Below, piece by piece: positions 18,791 to 28,136 of a stretch of DNA of 64,000 nt (within the stretch, counting starts at the first letter, position 1; every line of letters begins with the position of its first letter). The position numbers and the translations under genes were made by a program. The DNA comes from Butyrivibrio sp. INlla14. Lineage in GTDB: Bacteria; Bacillota; Clostridia; Lachnospirales; Lachnospiraceae. The notes beneath the pieces are model-generated. The model searched no databases. It worked only from the letters and a program-made list of their open reading frames with translations, and was not told where the DNA came from. The stretch lies in the NCBI RefSeq assembly GCF_900102515.1, contig NZ_FMVS01000007.1, positions 62,001-126,000 of the forward strand, in the 5' to 3' direction.

Positions 18791-19189
18791 ATGAAGAGCA
18801 CTTACAAATTGTATGGGTCATACTGGGATGGAAGACCAATACCCGAGTCTGTTCCTGAGGTTATACTTAAATGTGACGCACAGAGAAAAGCAATAGTGGC
18901 TTTGACTGAGCTGTTCAAAGAAGAAAAAAATATAGTCAAGGACAGTGCGGAAAGGTGTAAATGTTCGGGAGTCCTGATTGATTACATACCAATGAATGAT
19001 TCATTATGCGTAAGGGACTATTATATTCTGCGGCTACTACAGGCTGTCAGATGTAACGGTGCGTGCATAGTGTGTGACGATGAAGAAAAAGCAACTATTA
19101 TAAAAGGCTGGATAGAGTCCTATTATAATAGAAAAACACCACAAGAACAGTTGGCGCCGTCAAGTAGTGTTTTTCAGATGATATGTTAA
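18791..19189 (+). CDS. Hypothetical protein, last gene of the DUF4417 cassette
   Basis: A 132-residue protein with an N-terminal YGSYWDGRPIPESVPE segment and a central Cys-rich stretch (RCKCSGVLIDYIP, CNGACIVCDDEEKA). It has no recognised family. The ribosome site GGAGGTGGGTAT precedes ATG by 1-8 bp. Its stop codon lies inside the right 26-bp direct repeat, so this gene's end and the cassette boundary coincide. Confidence 0.6.
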   Translation: MKSTYKLYGSYWDGRPIPESVPEVILKCDAQRKAIVALTELFKEEKNIVKDSAERCKCSGVLIDYIPMNDSLCVRDYYILRLLQAVRCNGACIVCDDEEKATIIKGWIESYYNRKTPQEQLAPSSSVFQMIC

Positions 19190-19202
19190 ACATACCAAAT
19201 CG
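19177..19202. repeat. Right 26-bp direct repeat of the DUF4417 cassette
   Basis: Partner of 17317-17342 (two mismatches). It contains the TAA stop of the preceding gene. Confidence 0.7.
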
Positions 19203-19265
19203 CATAGTCTATAATAGCATTATGATATTAAAGATACAATAGGATATGAAAAAGAATTTAAAGGC

Positions 19266-19307
19266 AGTTTAGGCATAGTTTAGGCGTTGGATAAGCCATC
19301 ATATTTA
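19266..19307 (+). promoter_or_regulatory. 11-bp phased direct repeat with downstream -10-like box
   Basis: AGTTTAGGC occurs at 19266 and again 11 bp later at 19277. TATTTA at 19302-19307 lies about 17 bp after the second copy. The layout resembles the repeats at 34358 and 58484. No -35 element is seen. Confidence 0.4.
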
Positions 19308-19349
19308 TGGGCTTTATATTAGTTTACACGATTGAGCTTTTGTGTTTGA

Positions 19350-19388
19350 GATAAAGCTGGAAGCTTCAGTTCCGGCTTTATCGTTTTT
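19350..19388 (+). terminator. Rho-independent terminator or attenuator
   Basis: A 13-bp stem (GATAAAGCTGGAA with TTCCGGCTTTATC, one G-U pair) is followed by GTTTTT. It stands between the phased repeats and the next start codon, so it could act as an attenuator for the 19421 gene. Confidence 0.75.
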
Positions 19389-19420
19389 AAAATTATCAAC
19401 GCATTAGGAGAGTTAGTGCT

Positions 19421-20617
19421 ATGAAGAAAATAAGCAGATTAAAAAAACTTGCAGGTCTGAGGCATTTTTCGGATTTTACTGTTGTAGATCTTGTTTCAGC
19501 TTTTGGAATGTACGAATCAGCAATTATTGATCTGTCAGATATCGAAATAATCGAGCGCTCTGAAGGAGAAAATGGTCCTCGTGCAGAAGTTGCCAAGGAT
19601 GTAAAGGCGTTGAATAAGTTTTTGTATTCTGATGAAGCTATTATGCTCCCATGTCCTGACTGTGGGCGGGAACAAGCATTTCGTGCAGGTGCATGGAATA
19701 ATCCAATAAAGCAAGTTGACACAAGTGAAGATAATAATTCAAAGGTGGGAATGAAGAGATTCCCTATAATGTCGGAAGAATCGCGCGATAGACATCACAA
19801 CGTTTTTGAGTTGTCTAAACCTTATTTTGCTATGAACATAGATGTCCTTTGCGATTTAAATGAAAATGACTTAGAAAAGTTATAGTTGCCTAAGGATAGA
19901 GAGCAATTTATACAGGATTGCATAAATGAATGCAAATATGGAATCCTTAAAACTGCAGGAGAGGTCAGGAAAATATATTACTGTGGATTTCAAGCCTATC
20001 ATTCTGCATTTGTGAACTTCAGAATTTATGATCCTATTGAGGTTGAATTTTATGAAGAATATGCGAAGATTATAGACAAAGAGGATAATGAATCAAAGCA
20101 GATTATAGAAGCATACGATTATTTGAAGAACTGTTTGATTATACAGAAAGTTGGGCAGTTTCCGTCTCTGGCAGACATGCAATTATATGATGTGGAAAAG
20201 TATCGAAAAGTATTAGGAAAAGACAGCTTTAGAGATTTGACAAGAGCTATAGGTTTGTATGCAGATGGAATTGGGTGCGGAGCTTTTGTTTATTTACGTA
20301 GAATACTAGAACGTTTAGTTGGTGAAATCGATGATGAAGTTGGTTTAGATACTGAAGAATATAAGAAAGCTCGTTTCGATGATAAAATTGCGATGCTTGA
20401 AAAAACGGGGAAAACCATTATTCCGGATTCATTAAAAGCTGTAAAATCAAAAATATATGGAATATTGAGCAAAGGAGTTCATGAAAGCGGAGATGATGAA
20501 TGCATGGAAATGTTTCCGTATATGCAATTTTGTATAGAACAAATATTGGATGAGAGAATAAGGCAGAAAAATTTAGAAGAAAAAATAAAAAAGCTTAACA
20601 GTAAGGTTAACGGATGA
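19421..20617 (+). pseudogene. Zinc-finger/helical protein gene split by an in-frame TAG
   Basis: Two frames of 154 and 243 codons lie in the same phase, separated only by TAG at 19883-19885. The second would have to start at TTG with no ribosome site. The first half carries a CPDCG zinc-ribbon half. The second has a helical region with RAIGLYADGIGCGAFVYLRRILERLV and ILSKGVHESGDDECMEMFPYMQFCIEQILDE, recalling helical HEPN-like or abortive-infection-type proteins. Together they read as one protein of about 398 residues, so the gene is probably interrupted by a nonsense mutation. Readthrough or two separate proteins are the alternatives. Confidence 0.6.
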
Positions 20618-20720
20618 CTTGAATGAGACATCCCTGGGGTATAGAATCCGTGAGATCAATGACGGGCTATATCCGTTGATTGACGCTCGAATAAAAGGCG
20701 TTTTACAGTAAAAAGTATGC

Positions 20721-20760
20721 AGGCTCTATCGCTTTTGTATGGCGGTAGAGCTCTTTTTCT
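20721..20760 (+). terminator. Rho-independent terminator
   Basis: GCTCTATCGC pairs with GCGGTAGAGC (one G-U pair) and is followed by TCTTTTTCT. It ends the transcript of the interrupted gene. Confidence 0.8.
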
Positions 20761-20811
20761 CATATAATAGAGAGAGCTAATTGAGGAAATATGTTTTGTG
20801 GGAGAGTGTTT

Positions 20812-21267
20812 ATGAGTAATGCAGTAATAATCTATGCTTCAACCCATCACGGGAATACAAAGAAGGTCGTTGAGGCTATTGCAAAAGAATTTGATGCGGA
20901 GCTGGTGGATGCAACACAGGTTCACGAGAAGGATTTGAGCGGATATTACCTGATTGGTTTTGCTTCCGGCATTTATGCAGCGCAGTTTCATCAGCAGATA
21001 AAGAACTTTGCCCATGTAAATCTTCCCCAGAATAAGAAGATCTTTTTTATCATGACCAGTGCCATGAACAAGGACTTCACCAAGTCTATGGCAGAGTCCA
21101 TTAAGGGCAAGAATGCTGAGGTTGTGGGCAAGTTTACCTGTCATGGATACAACACTTTTGGCCCATTTAAGCTTGTTGGAGGCACCAGCAAGGGTCATCC
21201 TGACGAGAATGACTTAAAGGATGCTGTTGAGTTTTACAGAACTCTTGTAAGAGTCGGAAAAGCCTGA
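20812..21267 (+). CDS. Flavodoxin
   Basis: A 151-residue short-chain flavodoxin, an FMN-binding electron carrier. The phosphate-binding loop is seen as YASTHHGNTKKV at residues 8-19. The 50s and 90s loops include GFASGIYAAQFH and TSAMNKDF. The start at 20812 (MSNAVIIYAS) places the loop where the family has it; an upstream ATG at 20791 would add seven residues. It is followed 9 bp later by recD2, an odd neighbour that suggests simple co-transcription. Confidence 0.85.
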   Translation: MSNAVIIYASTHHGNTKKVVEAIAKEFDAELVDATQVHEKDLSGYYLIGFASGIYAAQFHQQIKNFAHVNLPQNKKIFFIMTSAMNKDFTKSMAESIKGKNAEVVGKFTCHGYNTFGPFKLVGGTSKGHPDENDLKDAVEFYRTLVRVGKA

Positions 21268-21276
21268 TCAGTAGCC

Positions 21277-23523
21277 ATGCAGAAGATACGGTGTGTGGTT
21301 GAGCGAATTACATATCAGAATCCGGAAAACGGGTACTCTGTCTTAAAGTGCAGAGTAAAGGATTATTCAGAGCTGGTTCCTGTCATTGGTAATCTTCTTG
21401 ATGCCAATGTGGGATCAGTTCTTTTAGTGGACGGAAGCTGGAAGGTGGATGCCAAGTATGGTAAGCAGTTCGTTGCTGAGAACTGGGAAGAGACTCTTCC
21501 GGCAACCGTTTATGGGATGGAGAAATATCTTGGCTCCGGGCTAATAAAAGGCGTGGGTCCGAAGTTTGCCAGACGCATTGTCCAGAAGTTTGGAACAGAT
21601 ACCTTTGACATTATAGAGACGCAGGTAGAGAAACTTGTAGAAGTTGAAGGTATCGGTAACAAGAGAATAAGGATGATAGCAGAGTCCTGGGAGAAGCAAA
21701 AAGAGATCAAGAATATCATGCTCTTTTTGCAGGAACACCAGGTCAGCACCTCCTATGCAGCCAAGATATTCAAGCAATATGGTAACGAAAGTATTTCTGC
21801 GGTGAAGGAGAACCCTTACAAGCTTGCTGATGATATCTGGGGTATTGGATTTAAGACTGCCGATCAGATTGCCATGAAGCTTGGATTTGAGAAAGAATCC
21901 TATGTGAGACTGCGGAGCGGTCTTATGTATACACTATCGGAGCTTTCAAACGACGGTCATGTATACGCGGAACGGCAGCAGCTTATAGATAAGGCAAAAG
22001 AACTTCTGGAAGCATCCGATGAGACTGTTACCATGACAATGGATGAGATGCTTAAGAAGGAAGAACTGATTCTTGAGCGCAATATCTCTAAGACAGATGA
22101 AGAAGGGAATCCTGTAACACCGATTTACCTGCCGCCGTTTTATTATGCTGAATTCGGTGTGGCATCCAAACTTAAGAAGCTGGCTGACTCTCCGGCAGGA
22201 GACAAGCTGTATTCAAGACTTATGGAAGCGAGGCAGAAGAGCGGAAACAACGAGCTCTCTGTTGATATAGAATCCATTCAGAAAAAGACTGGGATGTCAT
22301 ACGACGACATTCAGGCAGATGCAATTCGTCAGGCTGCTACTGCCAAGGTCATGGTTCTGACCGGAGGCCCCGGAACAGGAAAGACCACAACAACCCACGG
22401 AATCATTTCTGCTTACAAGGCTTATGGCCTTAGGATATTGCTGGCAGCCCCGACAGGAAGAGCTGCAAAGCGAATGACTGAGGCTACCGGGATGGAAGCC
22501 AAGACAATCCACAGGCTATTGGAGTGCAAGCCACCAGAGGGATATCAGAAGAATGAAGAGAATCCTCTTGAAGGGGATGTGCTTATCATAGATGAGTGTT
22601 CCATGATAGACATTATCCTCATGAACTCACTACTCAAAGCTATTCCTTCAACCATGAGACTTATCATGGTTGGAGATATAGACCAGCTGCCATCAGTTGG
22701 TGCGGGAAATGTTCTGAGGGATATTATCGATTCAATGTCTTTTCCTGTTATAAGACTTACAAGAATATTCAGGCAGGCTCAGAGCAGCCGTATTGTCATG
22801 AATGCCCACAGGATCAATGAAGGCAAGATGCCTGACATCAGTAATGGGAAGAATACGGATTTCTTTTTTATGGAAAATGAGGATGCCGATGCTGTCGCCG
22901 GAGAGATTGTGAAGCTTGTGCAGACCAATCTACCCAACTATTATCATGTGGAGCCATCACAGATTCAGGTACTGACTCCGATGCAGAGAGGTGTTGTAGG
23001 AGCAACCAATCTGAATCTGGCATTGCAGGAGGCTCTTAACCCGGCAGATGAAGAAATCTTCATGCGTGGCCGGGGCAAGGTTATGATGCCAAAGCCATGC
23101 CTTCGCAGGAGCGGGTATGTGTTCCGCGCTGATGATAAGGTAATGCAGATCAAGAACAACTATGACAAAGAAGTTTTTAATGGCGATATTGGTATCATAG
23201 AATCCGTCAATGATACGGACAGGACGCTTACAGTGAACTTCGATGACCGCAGCATAGAGTACGATGTTACAGAACTTGATGAGCTGGTTCATGCCTATGC
23301 TACGACCATTCATAAGGCACAGGGTTCGGAATATCCAATTGTAGTTATGCCGGTTCTTATGAACCATTATATAATGTTGCAGAGGAACCTGATTTACACC
23401 GGAATCACCAGGGCAAAGAAGATCCTGGTAATTGTCGGAACAAAGAAAGCGCTGTCATACGCAGTGCGCAATGTAACAGTGACAAAGAGGAATACGCTTC
23501 TGAAGGAGAGGCTATACAGATAG
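21277..23523 (+). CDS. recD2: RecD2-type SF1B DNA helicase
   Basis: A 748-residue stand-alone RecD2 (YrrC-type), an ATP-dependent 5'-3' DNA helicase of RecBC-lacking systems, involved in repair and replication-fork processing. It has the family's N-terminal OB-like domain, helix-hairpin-helix repeats (GLIKGVGPKFARRI, EGIGNKRI, IWGIGFKTADQIA) and Walker A GGPGTGKT near 363-370. Walker B DECSM and C-terminal motifs AYATTIHKAQGSEY and YTGITRAKK are also present. The length is normal for the family. It is co-directional and tightly spaced with the flavodoxin and the DUF6398 gene. Confidence 0.95.
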   Translation: MQKIRCVVERITYQNPENGYSVLKCRVKDYSELVPVIGNLLDANVGSVLLVDGSWKVDAKYGKQFVAENWEETLPATVYGMEKYLGSGLIKGVGPKFARRIVQKFGTDTFDIIETQVEKLVEVEGIGNKRIRMIAESWEKQKEIKNIMLFLQEHQVSTSYAAKIFKQYGNESISAVKENPYKLADDIWGIGFKTADQIAMKLGFEKESYVRLRSGLMYTLSELSNDGHVYAERQQLIDKAKELLEASDETVTMTMDEMLKKEELILERNISKTDEEGNPVTPIYLPPFYYAEFGVASKLKKLADSPAGDKLYSRLMEARQKSGNNELSVDIESIQKKTGMSYDDIQADAIRQAATAKVMVLTGGPGTGKTTTTHGIISAYKAYGLRILLAAPTGRAAKRMTEATGMEAKTIHRLLECKPPEGYQKNEENPLEGDVLIIDECSMIDIILMNSLLKAIPSTMRLIMVGDIDQLPSVGAGNVLRDIIDSMSFPVIRLTRIFRQAQSSRIVMNAHRINEGKMPDISNGKNTDFFFMENEDADAVAGEIVKLVQTNLPNYYHVEPSQIQVLTPMQRGVVGATNLNLALQEALNPADEEIFMRGRGKVMMPKPCLRRSGYVFRADDKVMQIKNNYDKEVFNGDIGIIESVNDTDRTLTVNFDDRSIEYDVTELDELVHAYATTIHKAQGSEYPIVVMPVLMNHYIMLQRNLIYTGITRAKKILVIVGTKKALSYAVRNVTVTKRNTLLKERLYR

Positions 23524-23534
23524 GAGAATGACAA

Positions 23535-24044
23535 ATGGGGAACAGTGTACCAAAGGAAATGCGGCAGTACTATGATGTTATCGGACAGATTATCACGGTT
23601 TTCTGCGAGAAGTATCTTGATAAGGAATATGAAGAGCTGTGCTTGAAAGCACTGGCTAAACTATGCAGGAAGAGACCGTCTCCTTTGCTCAAAGGACGTC
23701 CATACACATGGGCTGCCGGCATTGTATATGCGGTTGGAACCGCCAATTTCATATTTGACAGGGCTAATAAGTATTACATATCTGCGGCTGATCTGGCAGA
23801 TGCTTTTGAAGTATCAAAATCCACAGCTTCATCAAAAGCCGCTGAAATAAAGAAAATGCTTAAGATAGATGTGTTCAATGGGGAATGGATTGTCCCATCA
23901 GAGATGGAAAGTAATCCCATGATTTGGATGGTAGAAGTTAATGGGCTTGCCATGGATGCAAGACGACTTCCGCTTGAGTATCAGCAGATTTGCTATGAGA
24001 AGGGACTTATTCCCTATGTTCCGGCTCTGAAAGAAAAAGATTGA
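23535..24044 (+). CDS. DUF6398-domain protein
   Basis: A 169-residue soluble protein with the DUF6398 signature region KALAKLCRKRPSPLLKGRPYTWAAGIVYAVGTANF. A helix-turn-helix-like stretch follows (ADLADAFEVSKSTASSKAAEIKKML), so nucleic-acid binding is plausible. The family is usually found with SEC-C proteins, as here (the second gene downstream). AGGAGAATGACAA precedes the start. Confidence 0.75.
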   Translation: MGNSVPKEMRQYYDVIGQIITVFCEKYLDKEYEELCLKALAKLCRKRPSPLLKGRPYTWAAGIVYAVGTANFIFDRANKYYISAADLADAFEVSKSTASSKAAEIKKMLKIDVFNGEWIVPSEMESNPMIWMVEVNGLAMDARRLPLEYQQICYEKGLIPYVPALKEKD

Positions 24045-24093
24045 TTCGAAGAAGAGGGCGAGCTGGGACTATTTCTTTTGCCAGGAGGATTCT

Positions 24094-25047
24094 ATGTTAA
24101 AATTACCCAATTTGATTGGCGATGCAGAAGCTCGCAAAATACTGAAAAAGTTTGTGAACGATCGCCTTATAGATATGATGGAGACTATAATTCTTGATGA
24201 AGTTGCCTGGAGAATGGCTGTTAAGGGCGAGCTGGATGAGAGTGCAGCCAATAAGAGCTTTGATGAGATGGTGGATTTTGCTGAGCTTATGATAGACATG
24301 GACTTTGCGCAGGATGTATCTTCGCTATACCTGCCTGAGAACTATCCGATAGAGAGGGCTAATCAAGTCTTCTTTGGATTATACAAGCTGCTGAAGGCAA
24401 AGAAAGAGTATGTACCGGAGCTTGTAATGGAGTATGCCCTCAATAGTGTAATCCAGAGGCAGATAAATGAGGTCGATCTGATCAACGAGGAAATGGAAGA
24501 CGGAATCTTTGATGACATGGAAGAAGATGAAGGCTTTTGGGATGCGGATGCTTTTGCTAACATCGATGATGAAGCTCTTCCGTTCTATGATGAGGATCAC
24601 CCAAGGGATTTCACGGATCCGTTCATCTATGATGACGTTGATATATCGGATCTTGAAGATGATGAAGACGACGAAGAAGAGTATTCTACTGTTATGCCTA
24701 TACCGGAGCCTGACCGCACGACTGTAAAGAAGGCGATTCTTGAAGATATGGCTGGTGATTATGAAGGCGAGGAACTGGAGGAGGTTACGGAAGACATCAT
24801 CAATATGTATGAGGATCTACGCAGGTATGAGGAAAGCTGTTTCTGGGATGTTGATTTCCTTCTGCTTGATAAAGTAACAGAGGAGCAGCTGCGGAACTCA
24901 CCGGCAAATGAGTATTTTGGAATAATTGATCCCAAGGAACCTAATGTCGTAGAGTTCCCGTTTAGAGATGAAGATGGCAAACAGATCAATATTCAGGCAA
25001 ATATAGATATCAATCCATGGGATATGGAAGATGATGAGGATAAGTAA
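24094..25047 (+). CDS. Highly acidic hypothetical protein
   Basis: A 317-residue acidic protein, with Asp/Glu clusters such as EEMEDGIFDDMEEDEGFWDA and DISDLEDDEDDEEEYS in the middle and a WDMEDDEDK tail. There are no membrane segments and no recognised family. Its stop overlaps the start of the SEC-C gene by 1 bp. The spacing with the DUF6398 and SEC-C genes suggests one operon. It could be a chaperone-like or nucleic-acid-mimic protein, but nothing proves that. Confidence 0.7.
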   Translation: MLKLPNLIGDAEARKILKKFVNDRLIDMMETIILDEVAWRMAVKGELDESAANKSFDEMVDFAELMIDMDFAQDVSSLYLPENYPIERANQVFFGLYKLLKAKKEYVPELVMEYALNSVIQRQINEVDLINEEMEDGIFDDMEEDEGFWDADAFANIDDEALPFYDEDHPRDFTDPFIYDDVDISDLEDDEDDEEEYSTVMPIPEPDRTTVKKAILEDMAGDYEGEELEEVTEDIINMYEDLRRYEESCFWDVDFLLLDKVTEEQLRNSPANEYFGIIDPKEPNVVEFPFRDEDGKQINIQANIDINPWDMEDDEDK

Positions 25048-26273
25048 TGAATATGAAAAAATCATACAAGATTGGTTCGATAAAAGACAAATTTGAACTG
25101 TATAACAAGGAGGATATCTGTAATTTTGCTGGTCAGATAGGAATGCATGGCTACTCAAAATTAAAGAAAAATGAATTGATTGATGCTGTTGTGGACTTCA
25201 TCTTGGATCCCGATGTGATGTTTTACCGGTTATCGATATTTGATGACCGTGCCATCACTATCTTTGAAAACAGCATCAGTGCTACCTATGAATACCCGGA
25301 AAAAGACCATGATATCGTGGCAACATTTAACATGCTTGATTATGCTGTCATTGGTGATAATAAGTTTTTCGTCCCCCGGGATGTTGGCGCTGCTTTTATG
25401 AAAGTAAAGGGCGAAAAGTTTGACAAATATAGAAAGCGTGCATCATGGGTGTATAAATGCTTCAGATGGGTTGAGCATCTCTATGGATATGCTCCTGAAG
25501 ATATAGTTCTTAAGCTCGTTAATCTGAAAAAGTTTGATATGGATAAGGAAGAGCTTGAGGATATATATGATCACTTCCCTTATGACCAATTATGGACAGT
25601 TAAGGTTGATTTCATGTACATGGACGATCTTTATGTGGATAACCTTGAGTCATTGAGGCAGCTTAGGATGATGCAGGGAGAAAAAGACTACTATATTCCA
25701 ACAATTGATGAAATCGAAGAGTTCTATGAAAATCTGGCTTTGATATCAGGCAAGCCATACCAGGATATGCTGGGATTTCTGCAGCGTGAGTTTGGAATGA
25801 CGTACTATGATGCAGAGGATATACTGCTTGAGCAGTGGGATGACATATCAAGTGGCGGTGATCCTCATGAATCCATGCAGAATTTCTGGAATAACTTCCA
25901 GTTCAGGGATGATAAACAGATTCATAGAATAGTCGAGCTTTACAATAATCTCTCTAACAACACTCGAATGAAGAGCAATCGAGGCTTTACACCCAATGAA
26001 ATGGCAAGAATGATGCCGTACAAGCCGGGACAGCCACTTACAATTGTTCTAGGGAGCAGCAAGGCTGCAGAGATGCTGGCAAAGGCTGCACCTGAGATGA
26101 GAAAAATGGGTATGAGTGTTGACTTTGAGAGCAATGCGGATACATTGCCGGTTATCAGTATGCCTTATGGTCCGACAGGAGAACAAGTTGTAAGCCAGAA
26201 AAAGATATATCCCAATGATCAGTGTCCATGTGGTTCTGGAAAGAAATATAAGAAGTGCTGCGGCAGGAAATAA
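25047..26273 (+). CDS. SEC-C zinc-motif protein
   Basis: A 408-residue protein with a C-terminal SEC-C motif (CPCGSGKKYKKCC, residues about 393-405), the small zinc-binding tail also found on SecA and many proteins linked to translation or quality control. The N-terminal third has a Rho-N/SAP-like segment (MHGYSKLKKNELIDAVVDFI). The remainder is helical and unassigned. It is the last gene of the recD2-DUF6398-acidic-SEC-C run and is followed by a terminator. Confidence 0.8.
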   Translation: MNMKKSYKIGSIKDKFELYNKEDICNFAGQIGMHGYSKLKKNELIDAVVDFILDPDVMFYRLSIFDDRAITIFENSISATYEYPEKDHDIVATFNMLDYAVIGDNKFFVPRDVGAAFMKVKGEKFDKYRKRASWVYKCFRWVEHLYGYAPEDIVLKLVNLKKFDMDKEELEDIYDHFPYDQLWTVKVDFMYMDDLYVDNLESLRQLRMMQGEKDYYIPTIDEIEEFYENLALISGKPYQDMLGFLQREFGMTYYDAEDILLEQWDDISSGGDPHESMQNFWNNFQFRDDKQIHRIVELYNNLSNNTRMKSNRGFTPNEMARMMPYKPGQPLTIVLGSSKAAEMLAKAAPEMRKMGMSVDFESNADTLPVISMPYGPTGEQVVSQKKIYPNDQCPCGSGKKYKKCCGRK

Positions 26274-26335
26274 GAGATTGCTGCAAGACACTACCTCAAG
26301 AAGTTGTAAATCGTCCCCAAGTTGTGGACGAATTG

Positions 26336-26370
26336 GAATCCGCATTGTTACGATGCGGATTCTTCTTTTT
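26336..26370 (+). terminator. Rho-independent terminator
   Basis: A perfect 10-bp stem (GAATCCGCAT with ATGCGGATTC, 7-nt loop) is followed by TTCTTTTT. It overlaps the 3' end of the converging ParB-like gene. Confidence 0.85.
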
Positions 26371-27184
26371 CATCGGTGTCCACAGTGGACTTTTTCTTTT
26401 TGGTATAGAGTTTTTCCATTTTAAGCATGCCGTAGGTCTTTCTGGAATTGTAAGCTATTACCATTGCTTCGGCATATCCAAGTGAACCGGCACGGCGGTC
26501 TTTGGCATTTCTTGAGAGCTCTTTTATCGATATCTGACTGAGCTTTTCCTTGAAGGCTTCATCCCTGATTTCATCACCATAGGCTGCAAGGAATCTGGAA
26601 AGACCTTTCAGCACATTGGCGCTTAAGGACATGGGGGCACCTTCCCAAGTGGCTATGATCAGGCCGAGGATACGGCTAAGAGTTTCGTAGCCCTGCTTTT
26701 CAAAGATTTCTTCAAGGGTTGATACAGCGCAGATACTTCCAGGATGAGCGTTTGATGTGATCTCAAGGTCGAAAGACTCAACAAGGTCTTTTATCAGAAT
26801 CTGCTCATCACTTCCGGCCTCTATGTTGGCCATGAAGATTTCATAGGGCAGAAGAGGCTTTGTATATTTCAGCTGGTTGGCAAAAATATCAGCCTCCTCT
26901 TCATATTTCAAATCCTCGTAGACCATGCACCAGACGGGTGTTTCTCTTGAACCTGAGACAAGAGCCACAATCTCTATTGTGTGCTGACCATTGAAAACAT
27001 AGTTTATACCGTCACGTCTGCTGACCTTTACAGGATTAATCTGATATAGATTGAAGTGCGCAGCGGCTTTCTGGACATGCTTCATTGACAGATTGCGTTG
27101 GTACTCCTGGTTTGAAACAAGGTTTTTTATCGGAATCTGCTCAAAATGTACATTGGGCACAAAGGCAGAAAAATCAGTTTGCAT
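26348..27184 (-). CDS. ParB/Srx-fold protein (DUF6551-like)
   Basis: A 278-residue protein with the ParB/sulfiredoxin nuclease-like core: IPIKNLVSNQEYQR, then NPVKVSRRDGINYVFNGQHTIEIV at about residues 53-76. The FNGQHT segment replaces the canonical GHRR/GERR box. The C-terminal half is helical and ends in a Lys/Glu-rich tail. It is the last gene of the minus-strand recombinase operon and overlaps its neighbour. DNA or nucleotide binding is expected from the fold. Its role in the element is unknown. Confidence 0.7.
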   Translation of the reverse strand: MQTDFSAFVPNVHFEQIPIKNLVSNQEYQRNLSMKHVQKAAAHFNLYQINPVKVSRRDGINYVFNGQHTIEIVALVSGSRETPVWCMVYEDLKYEEEADIFANQLKYTKPLLPYEIFMANIEAGSDEQILIKDLVESFDLEITSNAHPGSICAVSTLEEIFEKQGYETLSRILGLIIATWEGAPMSLSANVLKGLSRFLAAYGDEIRDEAFKEKLSQISIKELSRNAKDRRAGSLGYAEAMVIAYNSRKTYGMLKMEKLYTKKKKSTVDTDEKEESAS

Positions 27185-28136
27185 CTTTTGTTATCCCCTC
27201 CAACTCATTTTTTATTATCTGTATACTTTTTTCTAAAATCCCCAATTGAAATATAAGGTTATCAGCGGCTTTCTGTGATACTTCAGAAAGCACGCTTCTC
27301 TCCCGGACACGCCGTATAGACTCGGACCATGACGGAACAGTCAGGGCGAGACTTGATACGGCAGCGTCAGGGTCATATTTTGGCATCTGCTTTATCTCAG
27401 GAATTATTCTGTTTTCAAGGTGCGGTTTATTGCTGCTATCTATATCAACAGGATTGTTTCCTGGTGTTCTTACAGGAGCTTTTTTAATGAGAGTGTAGAA
27501 ATTTATAGTCTTCAGATAGTTTTCCATCTCATCAGTAGTCATCTGGCTTAGTGTTATCACGCTCTTTTGTGGAATGTTGATTCTGCCTGATAGTAACCGG
27601 GTGGCTATATCAGGATTAGTTATTCTGATAAGATCTATGGCAGATGCGTATTTTGAATAAAAGTGGATGGTTGCACATGCAATCCCATAAGCATCGACAA
27701 TATCTACAATGGAGCGGTGTATATCCCTGCTATACTTTTGCTTAAGCTCTGCAAGAGGGAGCTGGGAAAGAGGTGTTTTGATTTCGTCTCTGTAGTACGC
27801 ATTTTTATGGTACTGGTAGTGTTTCCCAATAAGGTATGCTTTATATGGCGTGTATTCGTTGATATCGTCTGTGAGAAGCTGGCAGATACTGGCAAGCATG
27901 ACATCCTTGGACTTGAAAGAAAAGGGCTGAGTCTTGATTGTATAGCCTGCATCAACGTATTCCCGGTATTCAAATATCCTGTCCATGAGTATGTTGTTCC
28001 ATACTGGAAAAGGAGAGGGAGGAATGCCGAGACGGATATTATGCCTTACCATGGCTATAGAACGGGCATCAGGAGGAAGGAAAAGTGCTGAAACCTCCGG
28101 ATCTATTATCAGACTATTGGGCTGCTGCATATTCAT
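27174..28136 (-). CDS. Hypothetical protein of the recombinase operon
   Basis: A 320-residue soluble protein of unknown family. The middle (IVDIVDAYGIACATIHFYSKYASAIDLIRITNPDIA and RINIPQKSVITLSQM) contains a possible helix-turn-helix. The C-terminus (about 275-320) is a predicted coiled coil (SEVSQKAADNLIFQLGILEKSIQIIKNELEG). ATG 28136 is preferred to an upstream TTG. It overlaps both neighbours, as do most genes of this operon, suggesting tight co-translation. Confidence 0.65.
   Translation of the reverse strand: MNMQQPNSLIIDPEVSALFLPPDARSIAMVRHNIRLGIPPSPFPVWNNILMDRIFEYREYVDAGYTIKTQPFSFKSKDVMLASICQLLTDDINEYTPYKAYLIGKHYQYHKNAYYRDEIKTPLSQLPLAELKQKYSRDIHRSIVDIVDAYGIACATIHFYSKYASAIDLIRITNPDIATRLLSGRINIPQKSVITLSQMTTDEMENYLKTINFYTLIKKAPVRTPGNNPVDIDSSNKPHLENRIIPEIKQMPKYDPDAAVSSLALTVPSWSESIRRVRERSVLSEVSQKAADNLIFQLGILEKSIQIIKNELEGITKDAN

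Noticed and set aside
20622-20711. Frame DDLNETSLGYRIREINDGLYPLIDARIKGVLQ after the TAG-split gene
   Set aside because: Reads like a protein tail but has no start and an unclear parent. A shifted end of the upstream gene is possible; not enough to annotate.
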